Shown here: in pieces, positions 24,068 to 33,968 of the stretch
Position numbering within the stretch: position 1 is the stretch's first letter
How the letters are laid out: the number at the start of each line of letters is the position of its first letter
Source: Planctomycetales bacterium
GTDB taxonomy: Bacteria; Planctomycetota; Phycisphaerae; SM23-33
Reading direction: 5' to 3'
Assembly: GCA_030592655.1 (NCBI GenBank)
Contig: JAUVIQ010000003.1
Span: forward strand, 1-42,941
DNA length: 42,941 bases
Position numbers and translations under genes: made by a program
Notes under the pieces: model-generated
The model's input: only the letters and a program-made list of their open reading frames with translations
Databases searched by the model: none
What the model was told of the DNA's origin: nothing

Positions 24068-24288
24068 TGCCCAAATTGCCCGTGGTTTCCGGCGCTGAGG
24101 CTGTAAAGGTTTTCGAACGGGCCGGCTGGCACAAAAACCGCCAACGAGGCAGCCATGTCGTTATGCTCAAGCCGGGCCATATTGCCAGCCTCTCCGTTCC
24201 CCAGCACCGCGAACTTGCTCCCGGCACATTACGCTCGCTCATCAGAGCCTCCGGAATGACAGTCGGGGAATTCATCGACCTCCGGTAA
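24067..24288 (+). CDS. hicA: HicA-like mRNA interferase toxin
   Basis: 73 aa; 'FERAGWHKNRQRGSHVVM...VPQHRELAPGTLRSLIRASGMTVGEF'; overlaps hicB by 1 nt. Confidence 0.88.
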   Translation: MPKLPVVSGAEAVKVFERAGWHKNRQRGSHVVMLKPGHIASLSVPQHRELAPGTLRSLIRASGMTVGEFIDLR

Positions 24289-24314
24289 CAAGGGATGCCA
24301 TAGGTCGCAGTGGC

Positions 24315-24815
24315 TTGCCGGACTATAAGGTTTTCATTGTCGTGACGAAGAAAATGAAACCGATTCGAAGCGCACCTAAGGCGATTATTGTTGAGGATGG
24401 GCGTCTGCTGGCGTTGAAGATGCAGGACGCCGAGGGCGTCTGGTACATGCTTCCCGGCGGCGGCCAGCAGGTGGGCGAAACGCTCGACGAGGCGCTGAAA
24501 CGCGAATGCCGCGAAGAACTGGGCGTCGATGTCGAAGTAGGCAAATTGCGATTCGTCCGCGATTACATCGGTAAAAACCACGAATTCGCCGACGAAGACG
24601 GCGACGCTCACCAGGTTGAGTGCATGTTCGAATGTCGCATTATCGACCCCGCAGGCCTCGGCAACGGCGCCAAGCCGGACCCGGGCCAGGTCGGCGTAGA
24701 ATGGTTGCCGGCTGAAACGTTAGAAGAGTATCGCCTGTATCCCAAGGCCTTGCGCCCGCTGATAAAACGCATGGACACCGAGCCGCTGTCGGTCTATATG
24801 GGTGATGTGAATTGA
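24315..24815 (+). CDS. NUDIX hydrolase
   Basis: Nudix box GGGQQVGETLDEALKRECREELGV; true start uncertain (TTG 24315, or an internal GTG/ATG near 24342-24354). Confidence 0.85.
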   Translation: MPDYKVFIVVTKKMKPIRSAPKAIIVEDGRLLALKMQDAEGVWYMLPGGGQQVGETLDEALKRECREELGVDVEVGKLRFVRDYIGKNHEFADEDGDAHQVECMFECRIIDPAGLGNGAKPDPGQVGVEWLPAETLEEYRLYPKALRPLIKRMDTEPLSVYMGDVN

Positions 24816-24898
24816 GACCCTATCTTCTGCGGTACACGTCGCAATGGTGGGCGATCTTCAAGACCGGCGCGACAATAACGCTACACGAGAAGAGGATA

Positions 24899-25228
24899 TC
24901 AGGATTCCAGGAGTTGGCGGATCGCTTCACGAAGGACGGGCAGATGGTTCTCAATGATGTTCCAGACTTCGTTGAGATCGACGCCCATATAATCGTGGAT
25001 CAGGACATCTCGAAATCCCGCCACGTCACGCCAGACAATCTCAGGCCGCTTTTGCTTCGTGGCTTCGCTGATTCGTTTGGTCGCTTCGCCGATGATCTCG
25101 AAGTTGCGGATGATCGCATCCTGCGCCATTGGATTCTGCATGAACTCATCCCGCCCGCCGGCGCTATAGGCGTCCACCTTCTCGATGGCCTCTGCGATAT
25201 GTGTCAGATATACATGGTCGTCTTTCAC
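24899..25228 (-). CDS. hepT: HepT-like (DUF86) RNase toxin
   Basis: 109 aa; RX4HXY motif 'RDVLIHDY'; GTG start overlapping the upstream stop (GTGA). Confidence 0.85.
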   Translation of the reverse strand: MKDDHVYLTHIAEAIEKVDAYSAGGRDEFMQNPMAQDAIIRNFEIIGEATKRISEATKQKRPEIVWRDVAGFRDVLIHDYMGVDLNEVWNIIENHLPVLREAIRQLLES

Positions 25229-25749
25229 AGGGGCGCCACCTCCCGGAGAATACGGTCCCGAAGGGTATGATGCAGTGCATTCTCGTTAACGACGTCAACC
25301 TTGCGTCCCAGCAGGTCTTCCAGGTCATGGATCATCCCGATGCGGTCCAGCAGGGAGCGGTCCTGCTCCATTCGCACCAGAAGGTCCAGGTCGCTTTGCT
25401 CCGTCGCATCGCCGCGTACGAACGAGCCAAAGACGCGAACATCCCGTGCGCCGTGCCGCGCGGCAATGTGGAGAATCGCGTCGCGCTTCTTGCGAATGCC
25501 GTCCAGCGAGACCATAACCTGTTCCTTTTTCAGAGGGATATTCCGCCCTCGTTCCTTGCGGGCCTTGCGGGCGTCGGCGAGGTCAATCTCATCTTCCAGA
25601 CGCTGGAGGGCCTCCAAGTCGTCCACCGGCACAACGGCAAAGGCCGGTTTGCCGTTCCGGCTGACAACAACCCGCTCGCCGCGATGCTGAACCCTGCCGG
25701 TAATATCCGACAACTCCCTGCGAAATTCCCGTAGTGCGCACGAATCCAT
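25225..25749 (-). CDS. Phd/YefM-like antitoxin domain fused in frame to a MntA-type minimal nucleotidyltransferase
   Basis: N-terminus 'LREFRRELSDITGRVQHRGERVVVSRNGKPAFAVVPVDDLEALQRLEDEIDLADA' (Phd-like); C-terminus 'VRVFGSFVRGDATEQSDLDLLV' (GSxxRGxxxxxSDxDL NTase). Confidence 0.82.
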   Translation of the reverse strand: MDSCALREFRRELSDITGRVQHRGERVVVSRNGKPAFAVVPVDDLEALQRLEDEIDLADARKARKERGRNIPLKKEQVMVSLDGIRKKRDAILHIAARHGARDVRVFGSFVRGDATEQSDLDLLVRMEQDRSLLDRIGMIHDLEDLLGRKVDVVNENALHHTLRDRILREVAPL

Positions 25750-25885
25750 TATTCAATCCCCTGTTCCCGGTCAACAAAAGTTCAACTGTTTTCACTGTTT
25801 AATAAGTTACAACAGTTTATCGGACATGTCAAGTGAAAAATTCGTTAAAAAAGAATGGTGCGGGGCATAAAAATCCTGAAATGAT

Positions 25886-27190
25886 TCACATCTTTTCCAT
25901 CGCATCCTTCACTTCGCGTGAGAGTCTTACCGCGCACCAGCGTTTCCCGCACATTGCGCAGTAGTCTTCGTCCGCGGGTAAGTCTCTGTGGTGTATGTCC
26001 TTTGCGGCCTCGCCGTCAAACGCCAGTTCAAACTGTTTCGCCCAGTCGAGTTCTGCCCGCGCGTCGGAGATGGCGTCGTCGCGGTCCCGCGCGCCGGCTC
26101 TGCCGTGGGCAATATCGGCGGCGTGTGCGGCTATCCTGTAAGCGATGCAGCCGGTGCGGACGTCCTCCGGCGTCGGGAGCGTAAGATGTTCTGCCGGCGT
26201 TACATAGCACAAAAACGACGCGCCGTAATAAGCCGCCATAGTTGCGCCTATCGCAGAAGTAATGTGATCGTAGCCGGGGAAAATGTCGGTAACTATGGGG
26301 CCTAGAACGTAGAACGGCGCGCCGTCGCAGAGTTGCTCCTGGCGCTTCATGTTCATTTCTATCTGGTCGAGCGGAATGTGTCCGGGTCCTTCGACCATGC
26401 ACTGCACGCCGGACGCCCGCGCCCGGGCCACCAGTTCGCCAAGCGTCGCCAGTTCGGCGAATTGGGCGTCGTCCGAAGCATCGGCAAGGCAGCCGGGACG
26501 CAGGCCGTCGCCCAGTGAATACGTTACGTCATACTCGCGGCAGATGGCGGAAATTTCGTCGAACATCTCGTAGAGCGGGTTCTGACGGTTGTGGTGCAAC
26601 ATCCACTTTCCCAGCAGACTCCCGCCGCGAGAAACGATGCCCATCTTCCGAGGCTTGACCAAATCCAGATGCTCACGCAGCAGGCCGGCGTGGATCGTAA
26701 AGAAATCGACGCCCTGGGAAGCCTGTTTTTCAATCGTCGCCAGCATCTGCTCATACGTCAGGTCTTCGATGTCTCTTCCGGCGATCATCGAATATATCGG
26801 GACCGTACCGATCGGGACGGCGGCATTGGAGATCAGATGCGTGCGGATTTCGTCCAGGTCCCCGCCGGTGGAGAGGTCCATGACGGCGTCGGCTCCGTAT
26901 CGGACAGCCCACTGCAACTTCGTCAATTCCAACTCCTGGCAGGAACTGTCAGGCGAGGCTCCAATATTGGCGTTAATCTTAACGGTCGCCGCCCTGCCGA
27001 TACCGATCGGGTCGAGTTTGACGCCCGTTTCGGCGTTACCTGTAAGATGCAGTCGATTGGCGGGGATAACAAGTCGGCCTGCGGCGACCTCGGCGCGGAC
27101 TTCTTCGGCATCAAGCCGCTCGCGCCGGGCGACTCGTTCGATTTCCGGCGTGATTTTACCGGCAACAGCCTGTTGGTATTGCGTTGTCAT
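25886..27190 (-). CDS. thiC: Phosphomethylpyrimidine synthase ThiC
   Basis: 434 aa; ThiC-typical '[29 protein letters not shown]', '[14 protein letters not shown]', Fe-S motif 'CAMCGKRWC'. Confidence 0.97.
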   Translation of the reverse strand: MTTQYQQAVAGKITPEIERVARRERLDAEEVRAEVAAGRLVIPANRLHLTGNAETGVKLDPIGIGRAATVKINANIGASPDSSCQELELTKLQWAVRYGADAVMDLSTGGDLDEIRTHLISNAAVPIGTVPIYSMIAGRDIEDLTYEQMLATIEKQASQGVDFFTIHAGLLREHLDLVKPRKMGIVSRGGSLLGKWMLHHNRQNPLYEMFDEISAICREYDVTYSLGDGLRPGCLADASDDAQFAELATLGELVARARASGVQCMVEGPGHIPLDQIEMNMKRQEQLCDGAPFYVLGPIVTDIFPGYDHITSAIGATMAAYYGASFLCYVTPAEHLTLPTPEDVRTGCIAYRIAAHAADIAHGRAGARDRDDAISDARAELDWAKQFELAFDGEAAKDIHHRDLPADEDYCAMCGKRWCAVRLSREVKDAMEKM

Positions 27191-27287
27191 TTTGGGACTC
27201 TATTCTCTTTCCGGCGGCGCAAAAGTAAAGCCGCTTCAGGTCGATGAAGCGGCCGGTGAGTATCCTGCTTTACTTAAACACGCGCCG

Positions 27288-27381
27288 ACTCGCTTCCCTA
27301 CGCAGTTCACGCTCGCCTGGGCGGGCATTTACCGGTCAGGTTCAAAGGGTCATTCTCAGTCCGTAAGGACGCCCCTAGCAA
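27288..27381 (-). promoter_or_regulatory. TPP riboswitch (THI box) upstream of thiC
   Basis: Minus strand reads GGGGCGTCCTTACGGACTGAGAATGACCCTTTGAACCTGACCGGTAAATGCCCG...CTGCGTAGGGAAGCG. Confidence 0.93.
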
Positions 27382-27409
27382 ACCTCATTTTTATAAACAA
27401 CAACAAATC

Positions 27410-27522
27410 TCACCGCAGAGATCGCAGAGAACGCAGAGAACAAATAAAAAAACTTTTTTGTTTCTTTTCTCTGCGGTCTCTGCGTGCTCCCCTTGGGACG
27501 GCGAACAGCCGCCTGCGGTGAA
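27410..27522. repeat. GCAGAGAACGCAGAGA-word hairpin
   Basis: caccgcagagatcgcagagaacgcagagaac...ctctgcggtctctgcg...ctgcggtg. Confidence 0.85.
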
Positions 27523-27546
27523 ATTCTTCTTTTGTATACTCTTACT

Positions 27547-28789
<1,243 letters not shown>

Positions 28790-28793
<4 letters not shown>

Positions 28794-29125
28794 TTACTCC
28801 CGTGTATTTTGTCCAGTTGTCGCTTGAGTTGTTTGATTATCTTCAACTCGGACTGATTGAAATCCGCTCGTTGCCTCTTACCCAATGCCGAAAGAAGGTA
28901 AGTTACACCGGCATCGGGATAATCCGCAAAAAGAACACGAACGCCGCCTCGCTTACCACGACCGGCAGCGCCACAGCGTATCTTTTTTATCCCTCCGCTA
29001 CCCGGCACTATCGCTCCGTAACCTTGCATTACCTGTTTTTCCATCTCACGAACTTGTTCATCCGATACGCCATTGGCCTCAAACACCTGCCTGACCTGAC
29101 CGCTCTCGACGAATTCACGCTTCAT
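28790..29125 (-). CDS. RelE/HigB-type toxin
   Basis: 111 aa; 'GSGGIKKIRCGAAGRGKRGGVRVLFADYPDAGVTYLLSALGKRQRADFNQSELKIIKQL'; 4-nt overlap with antitoxin. Confidence 0.85.
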
Positions 29126-29137
29126 TGTCCAATTCCC

Positions 29138-29160
29138 GCTATACTAATTATTAGTATAGC
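29138..29160. promoter_or_regulatory. Perfect 23-nt palindrome GCTATACTAATTATTAGTATAGC overlapping the -10 of the higBA-like promoter
   Basis: 11-bp arms, 1-nt centre; minus-strand TTGCTT(29181-29176)-N17-TATACT(29158-29153). Confidence 0.8.
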
Positions 29161-29404
29161 GCACATTCAGGGCACAAGCAAGTAGTAATATAAAAAGTCT
29201 GGAAAATATCCCCGTCATACCGCCGGTTGGAATAGTCGGTCCTGACCGGCGTTTTTGTTATCCGAGTTTCGTCGCGACATTTCAACGGTTTTGTCGATTG
29301 AGGCGTTGACGCCGACAATTAAATCGCTTACAGTCAGCCCGCTGTAAGGGGTCATGTGAATCCCTTTGTAAATTGGTGAAGATAGAACTGGAACTGATAT
29401 TCAA

Positions 29405-30847
29405 ATGACTGAAGAAACCAAAAACGCACCGGAACAGGATACGCCCACAGACGACAGCGTCGCTGTGGACAATAACACCGAAGCCGTCGAGTCCGAAGAG
29501 GCCAAACTGCCCGATAACACGGTAACGACCGAAGACGTCGGAACACTGAAGAAGAAGGTTACCATCCAGGTTCCGCGGAAGACAATCGACGCGAAATTCG
29601 ACGAGATGTTCGGCGAACTCAACAGAACGGCCCAGGTACCGGGCTTCCGCATCGGGCACGCCCCGCGACGACTCATCGAAAAACGCTTCGGTAAAGACGT
29701 AGCCGACGACGTCCGAAACGCCATCGTCGGCGAGGCCGTCGGCGACGCGCTGGAAAATGCCGATTTCAAAACCATCGGCGAACCGGAAATCAAACTCGAC
29801 GAGATAAAACTTCCCGAAAAAGACGATATGACCTTCGACTTCGAAGTGGAAGTCGTGCCGGAATTCGACCTGCCGGAATACAAAGGAATCGAAATCAAAC
29901 GCCCCGCCATCGAAATTACCGATGAGCACGTCGAAAAATTCCTGACCAATTACCAGCAGCGATATGGGCGGCTTAAACCAACCGATACGCCCGCTGAAAA
30001 CGGCGACCTGATTATCGCCGACGTGAAAGTTACCGGCGATGGTATCGACCAGGACCTCCCTGACGCTGAACTACGCGTAGCCCCCGCCCAGATCGAAGGC
30101 ATCATCGTCGAAGACCTCGCCAAGGCGCTCGCCGGTAAAAAGATCGGCGACTCCCCGTCCGTGAAGACCACCGTCCCAGCCGCACATCCGAACGAGGACT
30201 GGCGCGAAAAGGAAGTTACCATCACGTTCGACATCAAAGAAATCAAGCGTCTGGAACTTCCGGAACTGAACGAGGAATTCGCCAAACAGGAAGGGTTCAA
30301 CTCATTGGATGAAATGCGCGAGGCATTCCGCGAGAGATTCCAGGCCCGTGCCCCGTTCGAGCAGCAGCGGGCGATGCAGGATCAGGTTCGAGGCTTCCTG
30401 ATGGAAAACGCCAGTTTCGACCTGCCCGAAGGACTCTCGCAACGTTACGCCAACCAACTGCTGACGAGGCGGTCCGTGGAGTTGATGAACTCCGGCGTAC
30501 CGAAGGACCAAATCGCCCAAAACCTCCAGGAACTCCAGGCCGCCGCTACTGAACAGGCTACCGGTGAACTGAAACTCTCGTTCATTCTGGGAAAACTGGC
30601 TGAAGCCGAGGAAATCGAGGTGGACGAAGGCGAAATCAACGCCCGAGTCGCCCAGGTCGCCGCACAGTATGGCCGACGACCCGAACGCCTCCGACACGAA
30701 ATGGAAAGCGAAGGGAAACTCGACCATCTCGTTACCGCGATAATAGAAGAAAAGGCCATCGCGAAGGTGCTGGAACAAGCCAATATCGTCGATACCGAAC
30801 CGGAAAAAGATAAAGAGAAAACCGACAAGGACAAGAAAAAGAAATAG
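29405..30847 (+). CDS. tig: Trigger factor
   Basis: 480 aa; 'VPGFRIGHAPRRLIEKRFGKDVADDV' ribosome-binding region; located just before clpP genes. Confidence 0.93.
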   Translation: MTEETKNAPEQDTPTDDSVAVDNNTEAVESEEAKLPDNTVTTEDVGTLKKKVTIQVPRKTIDAKFDEMFGELNRTAQVPGFRIGHAPRRLIEKRFGKDVADDVRNAIVGEAVGDALENADFKTIGEPEIKLDEIKLPEKDDMTFDFEVEVVPEFDLPEYKGIEIKRPAIEITDEHVEKFLTNYQQRYGRLKPTDTPAENGDLIIADVKVTGDGIDQDLPDAELRVAPAQIEGIIVEDLAKALAGKKIGDSPSVKTTVPAAHPNEDWREKEVTITFDIKEIKRLELPELNEEFAKQEGFNSLDEMREAFRERFQARAPFEQQRAMQDQVRGFLMENASFDLPEGLSQRYANQLLTRRSVELMNSGVPKDQIAQNLQELQAAATEQATGELKLSFILGKLAEAEEIEVDEGEINARVAQVAAQYGRRPERLRHEMESEGKLDHLVTAIIEEKAIAKVLEQANIVDTEPEKDKEKTDKDKKKK

Positions 30848-30848
30848 A

Positions 30849-30904
30849 TAGCAGGATTACAGGGATTTTCTTTTATTTTTGTCCTGTAATCTTAAAATCC
30901 CTAC
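30849..30904. repeat. AGCAGGATTACAGGGATTTT-word hairpin
   Basis: agcaggattacagggatttt ... tcctgtaatcttaaaatccctact. Confidence 0.75.
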
Positions 30905-30976
30905 TTGCCACGCCGTAGCTTTGGCGAAGGCGGGTAATCCCGCTATTCTTCTTCAGAATCAGAGGAATCAAAGAAC

Positions 30977-31567
30977 ATGGCATACACCGAATACGCCCGC
31001 CAGCGTGAGATGACGCTGGAAGAGCGTCTCGCCGAAGAGCGAATCGTCTTTCTCTGGGGTGAGATATCCCCGCCCGTCGCAGGCGCGCTGATAATGAGGC
31101 TGCTGGAACTGCACTCGAAGGCACAGAACCGCGACATCCACCTGTACATCAATTCGCCCGGTGGGTCCGTCGATGATACGCTGGCGATCTACGATACGAT
31201 GCAATTCCTCGAATGCGACGTAGCCACATACTGCGTCGGTCAGGCAGCCAGCGGCGCAGCCATCATTCTCGCATCAGGCACAAAAGGGAAACGCTTCGCC
31301 CTTCCCCACTCGAAGATAATGATCCACCAGCCATGGGGCGGCGTTACAGGACAGGCGTCCGACATACAGATTCAGGCGGAGGAAATCCTCAAGGCCAAGC
31401 GGATGCTCAATGAAATCCTGGCCCAACACACCGAAAAAACCGTTGAGCAGATCGAAAGCGAAACCGAACGCGACCGATACCTCACGCCAACGGAAGCAAA
31501 AGATTACGGAATTGTGGACGAGATCGTAACGGCCACCACACAAACCACAAAAAAGAAGAAAAAATAA
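30977..31567 (+). CDS. clpP: ATP-dependent Clp protease proteolytic subunit (paralog 1)
   Basis: '[20 protein letters not shown]', 'GQAASGAAIILASGTKGKR' (Ser), 'HSKIMIHQP' (His). Confidence 0.93.
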   Translation: MAYTEYARQREMTLEERLAEERIVFLWGEISPPVAGALIMRLLELHSKAQNRDIHLYINSPGGSVDDTLAIYDTMQFLECDVATYCVGQAASGAAIILASGTKGKRFALPHSKIMIHQPWGGVTGQASDIQIQAEEILKAKRMLNEILAQHTEKTVEQIESETERDRYLTPTEAKDYGIVDEIVTATTQTTKKKKK

Positions 31568-31579
31568 TCAGGTGTAACG

Positions 31580-32206
31580 ATGGAAAACCAACATCTCGTA
31601 CCGATTGTAGTTGAAAAGACAGGCAGGGGAGAGCGGAGTTACGATATCTACTCCCGTCTGCTGCGGGACCGTATCGTATTCATCGGCGGGCAGATTGACG
31701 ACGACCTCGCCAATCTCGTCGTCGCGCAACTGCTGTTCCTCTCAAACGAGGACCCGAAGTCCGACATCAGCATCTACGTCAACTCGCCCGGCGGGAGCAT
31801 ATCGGCAGGCCTGGCGATTTACGACACCATGCAGTTCGTCAGATGCGACGTCTCGACCGTCTGCGTAGGAATGGCCGCCTCGATGGGCGCGCTGCTGATG
31901 GCTGCGGGAACCAGCGGGAAACGGGCCATCCTGCCCAACAGCCGAGTCCTTATCCATCAACCACTCATTCGCGGCGTCCTTACAGGACCGGCCACCGAAC
32001 TGGACATCGAGGCACGCGAAATCATCCGGCTGCGAAAACGCCTCTACGAAGTCATGTCCAAGCACACAGAACAACCCGTCGAGCAGATCGAACGCGATTG
32101 CGACCGGAACAAGTGGCTCAACGCCGAAGAGGCGGTCAAATATGGCTGCGCCGACAGAATACTCCAACACATGCCACAAGCGGCATCAGAGAAAAAAGAA
32201 AAATGA
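31580..32206 (+). CDS. clpP: ATP-dependent Clp protease proteolytic subunit (paralog 2)
   Basis: '[44 protein letters not shown]', 'NSRVLIHQP'. Confidence 0.95.
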   Translation: MENQHLVPIVVEKTGRGERSYDIYSRLLRDRIVFIGGQIDDDLANLVVAQLLFLSNEDPKSDISIYVNSPGGSISAGLAIYDTMQFVRCDVSTVCVGMAASMGALLMAAGTSGKRAILPNSRVLIHQPLIRGVLTGPATELDIEAREIIRLRKRLYEVMSKHTEQPVEQIERDCDRNKWLNAEEAVKYGCADRILQHMPQAASEKKEK

Positions 32207-32868
32207 GACGCACGTCTTCCAGGACGAAGTTACCGGCAACGATATGTCTTTGTCTCGTCGGCGCTCTTACCGCAGGCTGTGCTCTACCATCGCAAACCGA
32301 AGACCCCGTTACCCTGCTCCGCCATTCCCGGCGGGAAAACGAGAAACTCAAAACCAGCCTCCATGATATGCAAATGGAACTGCTGGCCCGGCAGAAGCAA
32401 ATCCAGACCCTTCAGGGCCTCGGCGAGAAGCGGCTGGAGTTGCTGTTCTGCGTTACCGATATAAAACTCGGTAAATACACTGCCGGCGTGGACCTCGACG
32501 ATAAGCCGGGCCACGACGGCGTCCGGGTCTATCTGACGCCGATCGACGCCGACGGACACGCAATCAAAGCCGCCGGTGCGGTGAAAATCCAACTGTTCGA
32601 CCTCGCAGCCAAGGCCGGCGAAAACCTCGTATCCGCCTGCGCTTTCCCCGTCGATAAAATCGCCGAGCGATGGTCTGCCGGCTTTATGACATACCACTAC
32701 CGTTTCAATTGCCGCTGGAAAACCCCGCCCAAACACGACGAAATAACCGTCCGCGTCGAATTCACCGACTACCTCACCGGAAAAACCTTCACAACCCAAA
32801 AAGTCTGCAAAGTAAAACTGCCGATTCCGACACCAGCCACTGCTCCAGCCACTCAGCCCGGAGGCTGA
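32203..32868 (+). CDS. Lipoprotein of unknown function with coiled-coil N-terminus
   Basis: ORF track gives 31843; lipobox start '[29 protein letters not shown]' at ATG 32203 overlaps the clpP stop (ATGA). Confidence 0.75.
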   Translation: MRRTSSRTKLPATICLCLVGALTAGCALPSQTEDPVTLLRHSRRENEKLKTSLHDMQMELLARQKQIQTLQGLGEKRLELLFCVTDIKLGKYTAGVDLDDKPGHDGVRVYLTPIDADGHAIKAAGAVKIQLFDLAAKAGENLVSACAFPVDKIAERWSAGFMTYHYRFNCRWKTPPKHDEITVRVEFTDYLTGKTFTTQKVCKVKLPIPTPATAPATQPGG

Positions 32869-32871
32869 TCC

Positions 32872-33030
32872 ATGAAGAAGACATTTGACGCAGTTAAGTT
32901 CCAACGCAAAGCTCGCGAGGAGATCAGTGCGCAGTATAATGCCGACCCTAAGGCCTTTTTGGATAAGTTGAAGAAGCAATTCGGCCATCTGCGAAAAGAG
33001 AAGACCAATACCCATACCCGCGCGCTATAA
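32872..33030 (+). CDS. 52-aa small protein, 'KTFD' family member A
   Basis: MKKTFDAVKFQRKAREEISAQYNADPKAFLDKLKKQFGHLRKEKTNTHTRAL; SD-like GGAGG upstream. Confidence 0.7.
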   Translation: MKKTFDAVKFQRKAREEISAQYNADPKAFLDKLKKQFGHLRKEKTNTHTRAL

Positions 33031-33045
33031 GGCTATTGCAATTCA

Positions 33046-33297
33046 ATGGGGCATCAAAAGAAAACAATTGCGACTTCAGTGGACATAAAAAGATTCCTGA
33101 ATCTTATACCTGCGGTCAAAGACTCTCCTGATCGCCTCGTGTGGCTGTCTTATGACCTGGAGGCGGACACGCTTTACGTGAACTTTAAAAAGCCGAGTTT
33201 CGCCACCGACAGCGATTTGACCGATGATGATGTAATTGTCCGATACGAAGGAGACGCCATCATCGGCCTGACTATATTGCACGCCAGTAAGAGGTAA
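33046..33297 (+). CDS. DUF2283-like protein
   Basis: 'WLSYDLEADTLYVNFKKPSFATDSDLTDDDVIVRYEGDAIIGLTILHASKR'. Confidence 0.75.
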   Translation: MGHQKKTIATSVDIKRFLNLIPAVKDSPDRLVWLSYDLEADTLYVNFKKPSFATDSDLTDDDVIVRYEGDAIIGLTILHASKR

Positions 33298-33303
33298 GCC
33301 TTG

Positions 33304-33343
33304 CCGTGGCCGCAAACACCGCGACCACGCCACCGGCCACGGG
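33304..33343. repeat. CCGTGGCC...CAAACACCGCGACCACGCC...GGCCACGG hairpin (dispersed repeat copy)
   Basis: 8-bp stem; 19-nt core shared exactly with 8003-8021(-) and 42196-42214(+). Confidence 0.85.
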
Positions 33344-33355
33344 AGGTGGTAGGTT

Positions 33356-33523
33356 ATGAAGACAAAAACGTTTGATTGCGTTGCCATGAAAAGACGCGGC
33401 GCAGAGAGAATCTACGAGAAGACCAAGGGGATGACGCTTTCTGAACAAGTGGCGTTCTGGAAGGAACGGTCGGACGATCTCAGAAAAGCCCAACGCGAAA
33501 AGACAAAAACGCACAGGAAATAA
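33356..33523 (+). CDS. 55-aa small protein, 'KTFD' family member B
   Basis: MKTKTFDCVAMKRRGAERIYEKTKGMTLSEQVAFWKERSDDLRKAQREKTKTHRK; strong SD GGGAGGTGG upstream. Confidence 0.75.
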   Translation: MKTKTFDCVAMKRRGAERIYEKTKGMTLSEQVAFWKERSDDLRKAQREKTKTHRK

Positions 33524-33554
33524 CTCTGTTCCATCCCGCCACCATGATGCCCCG

Positions 33555-33965
33555 TTATTCAAACAGGATCGTTTTCACGCACGCGATCAGGCTCCATATT
33601 ATTATCCCACACGCCACAACGACTAATATCGGCCCCCATTGGCCTCGAATGGCACCGACAATCTGAAATACCGCAATTTCGCCTCCAGCAAGTATTATTA
33701 TCACCGGCAGCAAGATCGTTCCCTCGCTCAGGCCGCAATCTTCGACGAGTTTCCGCCCGACGGTGTAACCGATCGGATACCCCACCGCAGCAGTAATCAG
33801 AAACAGCACAGCCAGTATCGCCCAATGCAATGGAAAGAATTCGCCGATAGGCCAGGCGAAATACATCACCACACTGGCAACGCCGGCTCCCGCCGCAGTG
33901 CGATAGCCAGCCTTGCCCAGGGCAATCATCCATCCACGCGCAGGCGTCCAGTCATTCGGGTCCAT
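33555..33965 (-). CDS. Small multi-pass membrane protein
   Basis: 136 aa; several hydrophobic segments. Confidence 0.6.
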   Translation of the reverse strand: MDPNDWTPARGWMIALGKAGYRTAAGAGVASVVMYFAWPIGEFFPLHWAILAVLFLITAAVGYPIGYTVGRKLVEDCGLSEGTILLPVIIILAGGEIAVFQIVGAIRGQWGPILVVVACGIIIWSLIACVKTILFE

Positions 33966-33968
33966 AAT

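Noticed and set aside
31843-32868. 341-aa ORF start at 31843
   Set aside because: The first 120 codons overlap clpP in another frame; the lipoprotein signal at ATG 32203 is the credible start.
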